A stretch of 56,785 bases of DNA from Bradyrhizobium genosp. SA-3. Lineage in GTDB: Bacteria > Pseudomonadota > Alphaproteobacteria > Rhizobiales > Xanthobacteraceae. The notes below the pieces were generated by a model. The model saw only the letters and a program-made list of their open reading frames with translations. It was not told the origin of the DNA and ran no database searches. This document shows positions 51,376 to 56,785 of this stretch, piece after piece; within the stretch, counting starts at the first letter, position 1, and each line of letters opens with the position of its first letter. Location: NCBI RefSeq assembly GCF_004212635.1, contig NZ_PSRT01000048.1, positions 1 through 56,785 of the forward strand, written 5' to 3'. The position numbers and the translations under genes are program-made.

Positions 51376-51389
51376 TTGATCCCGATCAA
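51376..51389. promoter_or_regulatory. FNR/FixK box (TTGATCCCGATCAA), perfect palindrome
   Basis: TTGATC-CC-GATCAA: the strongest of the eight boxes. Centre about 58 bases before the small membrane-peptide gene at 51441. Confidence 0.7.
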
Positions 51390-51440
51390 TGACGCCGGCC
51401 ATTCGCCGCAAAATAGTGCCTCAGACAATCCGGGAGAAGC

Positions 51441-51569
51441 ATGATGCCCGCTGACGCATTGCTGGTGACTGTCGTCGTCGTCGCGATCTTCGTCGCTTTC
51501 GCCGCAGCTCTGGCCTGGGCGGACCGGCAAACCAGCGCAAAGCCGCTCGATCCTAATTCTGGGCGCTGA
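51441..51569 (+). CDS. 42-residue membrane peptide under FNR-type control
   Basis: A short gene read directly from the sequence: ATG at 51441, stop TGA at 51567. The product is 42 residues, MMPADALLVTVVVVAIFVAF and AAALAWADRQ followed by a polar tail TSAKPLDPNSGR. One membrane helix (about 6-27) fills most of it. GGGAGAAGC precedes the ATG and the perfect FNR box lies 58 bases upstream, both supporting a real gene. It may join a cytochrome oxidase or other respiratory complex, as small peptides such as CcoQ/CydX do; I have no sequence evidence for which. Confidence 0.65.
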   Translation: MMPADALLVTVVVVAIFVAFAAALAWADRQTSAKPLDPNSGR

Positions 51570-51849
51570 AGCTCCTGAGATCATCCTCCGATCCGACGCG
51601 CCGACCGCCGATGCTCGCCCGGCCAGTCTCGGCCGTTCGGCAGCGCCTCAACGCAATCGCGACTTGCGCAATCTGCAACTCTGCATCGAGCCAAATGCAT
51701 CGGCGCATCCTTCGGATGTCGCCTTCCGCCTAACCACGGCGTTTTCAGGGCATTTGCCTAAAACGGCGCCCGTGCTTTCCGGTTGAAAAGCCTGATAACG
51801 TTGACTACGCAGGAACCCCAATGCCTCGCAGTCTTAGGAGCCCAGCGGC
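51570..51849. other. Intergenic stretch before the second Crp gene
   Basis: About 280 bases with no gene and no TTGA-N6-TCAA box that I could see. It includes an AGGAG ribosome site at its end (51835-51839) for the next gene. Confidence 0.5.
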
Positions 51850-52578
51850 GTGCCTCAGGACAAGACCGGCGACCCCCGACAGTCAGCGGGCAACAAACTA
51901 TCGGTGCTGCGCAAGCACCCGATCTTCGCGGATCTGGAGCCGGAGGCGCTCGATCAGCTCTGCCGCTATGCCAAGCACGCCACCGTGAAGCGCGGTGCGA
52001 CGATCGCCGCCAAGGGCGATCCCGGCAACAATCTATTCGCGGTGGTCACGGGGACGGTGAAGATCTCCTCTTCGTCGCCGGATGGGCGGAATGCCATTCT
52101 CAATCTGATCGGTCCCGGAGAAATTTTTGGCGAGATCGCGGTGCTCGACGGCGCGCCCAGGTCGGCCGACGCCACCGCGAACACCAATTGTGAGCTCTAC
52201 ATCATCGATCGCCGGGACTTCCTGCCATTCGTGAAGAGCCAGCCGGCGCTGGCGATGAAATTCATCGAGCTGCTCTGCGCGCGCCTGCGCTGGACCAGCC
52301 AGCAGGTCGAGCAGGTGATCCTCCAGAATCTGCCGGGTCGGCTCGCCAGCGCGCTGCTCGGTCTCACCGAGGAGCGCAAGCTCGACTCCGGCAGCGGCAC
52401 GCTCGCCATCACCCAGCAGGAGATCAGCGAGATGGTGGGGATGACGCGCGAGAGCATCAACAAGCAATTGCGCGCCTGGGCCGGCCGCAACTGGGTTCGT
52501 CTCGAGCACGGCGCCATCGTCGTGCTGGATACCGATGCGCTGCGCGAACTCGCGGAGAGCGGCCTCGCCGGCGAGTGA
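51850..52578 (+). CDS. Crp-family regulator without cysteine cluster
   Basis: 242 residues. The cyclic-nucleotide-binding fold is at about 20-130 (IFADLEPEALDQLCRYA; GPGEIFGEIAVLDGAPRSADATA, split, the phosphate-binding cassette with E and R). The helix-turn-helix is at about 175-215 (ITQQEISEMVGMTRESINKQLRAW), where TRESINKQ is CRP-like rather than FNR-like. It may respond to cAMP. It uses a GTG start with AGGAG upstream. A nearby target is not apparent. Confidence 0.85.
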   Translation: MPQDKTGDPRQSAGNKLSVLRKHPIFADLEPEALDQLCRYAKHATVKRGATIAAKGDPGNNLFAVVTGTVKISSSSPDGRNAILNLIGPGEIFGEIAVLDGAPRSADATANTNCELYIIDRRDFLPFVKSQPALAMKFIELLCARLRWTSQQVEQVILQNLPGRLASALLGLTEERKLDSGSGTLAITQQEISEMVGMTRESINKQLRAWAGRNWVRLEHGAIVVLDTDALRELAESGLAGE

Positions 52579-52638
52579 CGCCGTCCGCCTAAAGCGGAAT
52601 GGCCTTAGGTTGAATCGATTGCCGCGGGCTCGGTGCAA

Positions 52639-52660
52639 CCTCTCCCGCAAGCGGGAGAGG
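52639..52660. repeat. REP-like palindrome in intergenic DNA
   Basis: CCTCTCCCGC-AA-GCGGGAGAGG is a perfect 10-bp inverted repeat. It is framed by GGTGCA and TGCACC, so the palindrome extends imperfectly. No T-run follows. Short elements with CTCTCCCGC cores are, as I recall, widespread between Bradyrhizobium genes; a single copy is seen here. Confidence 0.6.
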
Positions 52661-52701
52661 GAGTGCACCTCCGTTGTAGCGATCGCTGATCTCATCACGC
52701 T

Positions 52702-53478
52702 CTAGCTATCGATGATGGCGACCGCGCGCGTCCAGCCCGCGGAGGCGCGTTCGATCTTGACCGGAAAGCATGAGACCGTGAATCCGGTCGAGGGCAATTG
52801 ATCGAGATTGTGCAGCTTCTCGAGATGGCAATAGCCGATGTGCCGTCCCGCCTTGTGGCCTTCCCAGATCAGGCCGGCATCCCTTGTTTCGGCGTATCTC
52901 TTCGCGGTGTAGACGAACGGCGCGTCCCAGCTCCAGCCATCGGTGCCGGTCAGGCGGACGCCGCGTTCGAGCAGGTACATGGTGGCTTCATAGCCCATGC
53001 CGCAGCCGGAATTGACGTAGTCGGCCTGGCCGAATTTCGCGCCGGCGCTGGTGTTGACGACGACGATCTCCAGCGGCGACAGCGTATGTCCGATGCGTTT
53101 CAGCTCCTTCTCGACATCGCCGGCGCTCGCCACGTAGCCGTCGGGCAGATGCCGGAAGTCGAGCTTCACGCCGGGTTGAAAGCACCATTCCAGCGGCACC
53201 TCGTCGATCGTCCATGACCGTTCGCCGCGGTTCATGGTCGGATGGAAGTGCCAGGGCGCATCGAGATGCGTCCCGTTGTGGGTCGACAGCGAGACCTGCT
53301 CGACGGCCCAGCCCTGGCCGTCCGGCAAATCCTGCGCCTTGAGGCCGTCGAAGAACTGCAGCATGCGCGGCAGGCCCTGCTGGTGATCGATGTATTGGAT
53401 CGTCGGATGGTTGCCGGGCGGATCGGACGTCACGTCATTTCGGAGCGGCACTGAGATATCGATCAGCTTCCGCGGCAT
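52702..53478 (-). CDS. Cyclase-family (kynurenine formamidase-like) hydrolase
   Basis: 258 residues. The metal-site motif HNGTHLDAPWHFHP (about 82-95) is the HxGTHxDxPxH signature of the PF04199 cyclase family. DISVPLRNDV at the N-terminus is typical. Members open amide or lactone bonds with a metal ion (kynurenine formamidase, isatin hydrolase and others). GAGGGA before the ATG at 53478 supports this start; two upstream starts are possible. It diverges from the TRAP operon across about 300 bases. A role in degrading the TRAP substrate is possible. Confidence 0.85.
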   Translation of the reverse strand: MPRKLIDISVPLRNDVTSDPPGNHPTIQYIDHQQGLPRMLQFFDGLKAQDLPDGQGWAVEQVSLSTHNGTHLDAPWHFHPTMNRGERSWTIDEVPLEWCFQPGVKLDFRHLPDGYVASAGDVEKELKRIGHTLSPLEIVVVNTSAGAKFGQADYVNSGCGMGYEATMYLLERGVRLTGTDGWSWDAPFVYTAKRYAETRDAGLIWEGHKAGRHIGYCHLEKLHNLDQLPSTGFTVSCFPVKIERASAGWTRAVAIIDS

Positions 53479-53606
53479 GGGCATTCCCTCGAGATGGTCC
53501 GCTGTTTCGAACATGTTGAGGTGGCTCCGCGGGTGGCGTCAAGTCACGTGCCGGCGACGTCGAGCCAGCCCGCCGTACCCCACCCTAATGCGAATTGCGC
53601 CAGAAA

Positions 53607-53635
53607 TTGATCGATGCAACTCTTGCATTGATCAA
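53607..53635. promoter_or_regulatory. Long inverted repeat upstream of the TRAP operon
   Basis: TTGATCGATGCAA, spacer CTC, TTGCATTGATCAA: 13-bp arms with one mismatch. It is in the divergent promoter between the cyclase and TRAP genes, about 150 bases from dctP. It looks like a dimeric repressor or activator site, unlike the FNR boxes. The rest of 53479-53783 shows no gene. Confidence 0.6.
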
Positions 53636-53783
53636 TGCTGGATTTGGCTTGGACTCAGAATGCCGCCCGCCCTAGGGACGACATTGGCGCTTGACTTCAC
53701 ACCGGAAGTGGGGCGACCCAAGGCGGCCTGCAGCCGGCCCGACAACGACATAATCAACCCAGTCGACCAGGAGGAAAGCCCAG

Positions 53784-54755
53784 ATGAAGACACTCACCGG
53801 TATCATCACAGCCGTTGCACTGGCGGTCTCAGCGCCCCTGGCGACCGCACGCGATTTCCGCTCCGCCGACGTCCACCCCGCCGATTATCCGACCGTCGAG
53901 GCCGTCAAGTTCATGGGCAAGCAGCTCGCGGCGGCGAGCGGCGGCAAGCTCGGCGTTAAGGTGTTTCCCAACGGAGCCCTGGGATCCGAGAAGGACACCA
54001 TCGAGCAGCTCAAGATCGGCGCGCTCGACATGATGCGGATCAACGCATCGCCGCTGAACAACTTCGTGCCGGAAACCATCGCGTTGTGCCTGCCTTTCGT
54101 CTTCCGGGATACGCAGCACATGCGCACCGTCCTCGACGGGCCCATCGGCGATGAGATCCTGGCGGCGATGGAGCCCGCGGGATTGGTCGGCCTTGCCTAT
54201 TACGACAGCGGCGCCCGGTCCATCTACACCGTCAAGGCACCGGTCAAGTCGCTCGCCGACCTCAAGGGCCTGAAGATCCGCGTCCAGCAATCCGACCTGT
54301 GGGTCGGCATGATCCAGAGCCTCGGGGCCAACCCGACGCCGATGCCCTATGGCGAGGTCTATACCGCGCTCAAGACCGGCCTCGTGGACGCTGCCGAGAA
54401 CAACTGGCCGTCCTACGAGTCCTCGCGCCATTTCGAGGCCGCCAAGTTCTACAACGTCACCGAGCACTCGCTGGCGCCCGAAGTTCTCGTGATGTCGAAG
54501 AAGGTCTGGGACACGCTGAGCAAGGAGGATCAGGCGATGATCCGCAAGGCGGCCAAGGAATCGGTGCCCGTCATGCGCAAGCTCTGGGATGAGCGCGAGC
54601 AGGCCGCCCGCAAGACCGTCGAGGCCGCCGGCGTTCAGGTCGTGACCATCGCCAACAAGGCGGAGTTCGTCGACGCGATGAAGCCGGTGTACACGAAGTT
54701 CGCCGGTGACGAGAAGCTCCAGAGCCTCGTCAAGCGCATCCAGGACACGAAGTAA
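53784..54755 (+). CDS. dctP: TRAP transporter substrate-binding protein DctP
   Basis: 323 residues. The signal peptide MKTLTGIITAVALAVSAP..ATA is cleaved at about residue 23. SEKDTIEQLKIGALDMMRIN and the RSIYTVKAPVKSLADLKGLKIRV region (split, with the conserved arginine that binds the ligand carboxylate) are typical of DctP. It binds an organic acid in the periplasm for the small and large permease subunits encoded next. AGGAGG lies upstream of the ATG. A stem-loop follows the stop, as after other binding-protein genes. The large inverted repeat upstream may control the operon. Confidence 0.88.
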   Translation: MKTLTGIITAVALAVSAPLATARDFRSADVHPADYPTVEAVKFMGKQLAAASGGKLGVKVFPNGALGSEKDTIEQLKIGALDMMRINASPLNNFVPETIALCLPFVFRDTQHMRTVLDGPIGDEILAAMEPAGLVGLAYYDSGARSIYTVKAPVKSLADLKGLKIRVQQSDLWVGMIQSLGANPTPMPYGEVYTALKTGLVDAAENNWPSYESSRHFEAAKFYNVTEHSLAPEVLVMSKKVWDTLSKEDQAMIRKAAKESVPVMRKLWDEREQAARKTVEAAGVQVVTIANKAEFVDAMKPVYTKFAGDEKLQSLVKRIQDTK

Positions 54756-54768
54756 ACATAGCGGTGTC

Positions 54769-54801
54769 GGGTCCGGAGTCGCCAGTTGCGGCACCGGACC
54801 C
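54769..54801 (+). promoter_or_regulatory. Intercistronic stem-loop between dctP and dctQ
   Basis: GGGTCCGG (54769-54776) and CCGGACCC (54794-54801) form an 8-bp stem. The loop is 17 bases. No T-run follows. It could let the binding protein be made in excess over the membrane subunits. Confidence 0.5.
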
Positions 54802-54819
54802 TCGCGAGGGAGGCGCGGG

Positions 54820-55371
54820 ATGACAGACCCACACGTCGCAAGCCACGAGCACGAGGCGGTCACTGGTCGCCCGTCCACCGGATTGCTGTCGCGGATCAAT
54901 GCTCCCGTCGCGCGCGCGGGCATGTATCTGTCCGTGGCCGGCCTGCTCGTCATCGTCGTCATCGTGTTCTACCAGGTGTTCGGACGTTACGTGCTCAATT
55001 CCAGCCCGACCTGGACGGAAAACCTCGCGCTGGTCCTGATCCTGTATGTCACCTTGATCGGCGCCGCCGTCGGCGTGCGCGATGCCGGACACATCGGGAT
55101 GGACAGTCTCTTGGTGATGCTTCCGGATCACATGCGGGAGAAGGTCGAGCTCGTGATCCACGTCCTGGTGGCCGTGTTCGGCATTGCGATGGCCTACAAT
55201 GGCTGGATCCTCGGGGCGTCGGTCGGAACGGTGAAGATCCCCAATCTCGGCCTGCCTGAGGTGATCCGCTACGTGCCGCTGATCGCCTCCGGCATCCTGA
55301 TCATCTCTTTTTCAATCGAGCACATCATTGCTCTCTCGCGCGGCGAAGAGGTCGTCCCCTCATGGAACTGA
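54820..55371 (+). CDS. dctQ: TRAP transporter small permease DctQ
   Basis: 183 residues, four membrane helices (about 28-50, 60-80, 105-125, 145-165). FYQVFGRYVLNSSPTWTENLALVL is the signature near the second helix (split across residues 49-72). It links the binding protein to the large permease. GAGGGAGG precedes the ATG at 54820. The stop overlaps dctM by 10 bases. Confidence 0.87.
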   Translation: MTDPHVASHEHEAVTGRPSTGLLSRINAPVARAGMYLSVAGLLVIVVIVFYQVFGRYVLNSSPTWTENLALVLILYVTLIGAAVGVRDAGHIGMDSLLVMLPDHMREKVELVIHVLVAVFGIAMAYNGWILGASVGTVKIPNLGLPEVIRYVPLIASGILIISFSIEHIIALSRGEEVVPSWN

Positions 55372-56654
55372 TCATCCTCGGCGCCACCTTCTTCGGCTTC
55401 CTGATCCTCGGTGTCCCGGTCGCGTTCGCGATCGGCCTCTCGGCAATCTGCACCATCCTCTACGAAGGCCTGCCGGTCGCCGTCATCTTCCAGCAGATGA
55501 TGTCGGGGATGAACATCTTCTCGTTCCTCGCCATCCCGTTCTTCGTCTTCAGCGGTGAGCTGATGCTGCATGGCGGCGTCGCCGACAAGATCGTGCAGCT
55601 CGCCAAGAATCTCGTCGGGCACATCCGCGGCGGGCTCGGCATGTCGAACGTGGTCGCCTGCACCCTGTTCGGCGGCGTCTCCGGCTCGCCCGTCGCCGAC
55701 GTGTCGGCGATGGGCGCGGTGATGATCCCGATGATGAAGAAGGAGGGTTTCGACACCGACTACGCCGTCAACGTCACCACCCATGCCTCGCTGGTCGGAG
55801 CCTTGATGCCGACCAGTCACAACATGATCATCTATGCCCTTGCCGCGGGCGGCAAGGTCTCGATCGGCGCGCTGATCGCCGCCGGCCTCTTACCGGCGCT
55901 CGTGCTGATGGTCTGCATGCTGGTCGCTGCTTACGCGGTCGCGGTGAAGCGCGGCTATCCGGCCGGCAAGTTTCCGGGCTGGGCCGAGGTTTTCCGCTCG
56001 CTCGCGGCCGCGCTGCCGGGCCTTCTGATCGTCGGCATCATCCTGGCGGGCATCCTGTCCGGCGTCTTCACGGCAACCGAATCCGCAGCGGTCGCGGTTA
56101 CCTACACGATCCTGCTGACCTTCTTCATCTACCGCACCATGACCTGGGGCAACTTCCTGCGCGCCGCCGCCAAGGCGGTGAAGACGACGGGCGTGGTGCT
56201 GCTGCTGATCGGCGTCTCCACCATGTTCCAGTATCTGATGGGGCTTTACGAGGTGGCCGATCTTGCCGGCGAGATGATGAGCAAGGTCTCCACGCAGCCC
56301 TGGATGATCTTCCTGCTCATCAACGTCATCCTGTTCGTGCTCGGCACGTTCATGGACATGGCCGCGACCATCCTGATCTGCACCCCGATCTTCCTGCCGA
56401 TCGCGATGAAGGCGGGCATGGATCCGGTGCAGTTCGGCATGCTGATGCTGATCAATTGCGCCCTGGGGCTGAACACGCCGCCGGTCGGAACGACGCAATT
56501 CGTGGGCTGCGCCATCGGCGGCATCTCGGTCGGCGCGGTGATGCGCACCATCCTGCCGTTCTATGCCGCGCTGATCGCAGCACTGATGTTCGTGACCTAT
56601 GTCCCTGCATTCTCGCTGTGGCTGCCGCGCCTGCTGATGGGCTACAAGGGCTAG
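55362..56654 (+). CDS. dctM: TRAP transporter large permease DctM
   Basis: 430 residues, about twelve membrane helices. PFFVFSGELMLHGGVADKIV (about 59-78), CTLFGGVSGSPVADVSAMGAVMIP (about 103-126, split) and NPPVGT-like LNTPPVGTTQFVGCAIGG (about 368-385) are the known conserved elements. It carries the organic acid with sodium or a proton gradient. It overlaps dctQ by 10 bases and is followed after 22 bases by an SDR gene that leaves the window. Confidence 0.9.
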   Translation: MELIILGATFFGFLILGVPVAFAIGLSAICTILYEGLPVAVIFQQMMSGMNIFSFLAIPFFVFSGELMLHGGVADKIVQLAKNLVGHIRGGLGMSNVVACTLFGGVSGSPVADVSAMGAVMIPMMKKEGFDTDYAVNVTTHASLVGALMPTSHNMIIYALAAGGKVSIGALIAAGLLPALVLMVCMLVAAYAVAVKRGYPAGKFPGWAEVFRSLAAALPGLLIVGIILAGILSGVFTATESAAVAVTYTILLTFFIYRTMTWGNFLRAAAKAVKTTGVVLLLIGVSTMFQYLMGLYEVADLAGEMMSKVSTQPWMIFLLINVILFVLGTFMDMAATILICTPIFLPIAMKAGMDPVQFGMLMLINCALGLNTPPVGTTQFVGCAIGGISVGAVMRTILPFYAALIAALMFVTYVPAFSLWLPRLLMGYKG

Positions 56655-56676
56655 CAGCACCAGGGAGAAGCCATCA

Positions 56677-56785
56677 GTGACGGACTATCGCAAGCTCTTC
56701 GATCTCACCGGCAAGACCGCGGTCGTCCTCGGCGCCGCATCCGGCATCGGCAAGTCGTCGGCCGAGGCGCTGGCCGCGCTGGGCG
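56677..56785 (+). CDS. SDR-family oxidoreductase, truncated by the window edge
   Basis: The first 36 codons are present, starting with GTG (GGGAG upstream). The cofactor motif GAASGIGKSSA (about 20-30) shows a classical short-chain dehydrogenase. It is in the TRAP operon, so it probably oxidises the transported acid. The rest lies beyond the window. Confidence 0.7.
   Translation, partial: MTDYRKLFDLTGKTAVVLGAASGIGKSSAEALAALG

Overview
The window reads as chromosomal DNA of a Bradyrhizobium-type alphaproteobacterium (Nitrobacteraceae). This is inferred from gene families and control signals, not from a marker gene: FNR/FixK boxes of the form TTGA-N6-TCAA, an EcfG-type promoter (GGAAC-N17-CGTT), many CoA-dependent aromatic catabolism genes, PHB/CHAD/Usp/Mla modules, and short dispersed repeats. 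I found no rRNA, tRNA, CRISPR array or intact insertion sequence.

Layout. (1) 1-9.2 kb is an accessory region. It holds short hypothetical genes, phage-flavoured small genes (2566-3206 and 8141-9103), a TPR protein related to cyclase tails, an aromatic-ring FAD monooxygenase, a single-domain response regulator, and four copies of a ~90-107 bp repeat ending in a terminator-like hairpin. A strong terminator at 9201-9233 closes it. (2) 9.3-20 kb is a catabolic cluster: CoA transferase, two-component flavin monooxygenase with its reductase, a 3-hydroxyisobutyrate-dehydrogenase-like enzyme, an IlvD-family dehydratase, an ABC importer with two different permeases, and a NicX-like ring-opening dioxygenase whose H269/H320/D322 match the family metal ligands. 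This combination is the best candidate here for an undescribed pathway. (3) 20-36 kb is an aerobic aminobenzoyl-CoA type pathway: a 2-aminobenzoate-CoA ligase-like enzyme, a 783-residue monooxygenase/old-yellow-enzyme fusion, beta-oxidation enzymes, a RidA protein, a substrate-binding protein and a MarR regulator. Six copies of a palindrome close to TTTTAAGCCTAAAA lie in its four promoter regions and probably bind the MarR protein.

(4) 36-51.6 kb is a low-oxygen/stress block: CBS-BON protein, PHB synthase, frameshifted CHAD protein, APH/ATPase fusion, alcohol dehydrogenase, Usp, acyl-CoA synthetase-GNAT fusion, DUF883/holin-like pair, Mla-type lipid transporter with a MlaD-PqiC fusion, cytochrome c, an FNR protein with a CX2CX7C cluster motif, and a 42-residue membrane peptide. 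Eight FNR-type boxes sit in its intergenic regions, paired in three divergent promoters, so the block looks like one FNR/FixK regulon with its own sensor. (5) 51.8-56.8 kb holds a second Crp-family regulator, a cyclase-family hydrolase, and a TRAP transporter operon with a large inverted repeat upstream, running into a truncated SDR gene at the window edge.
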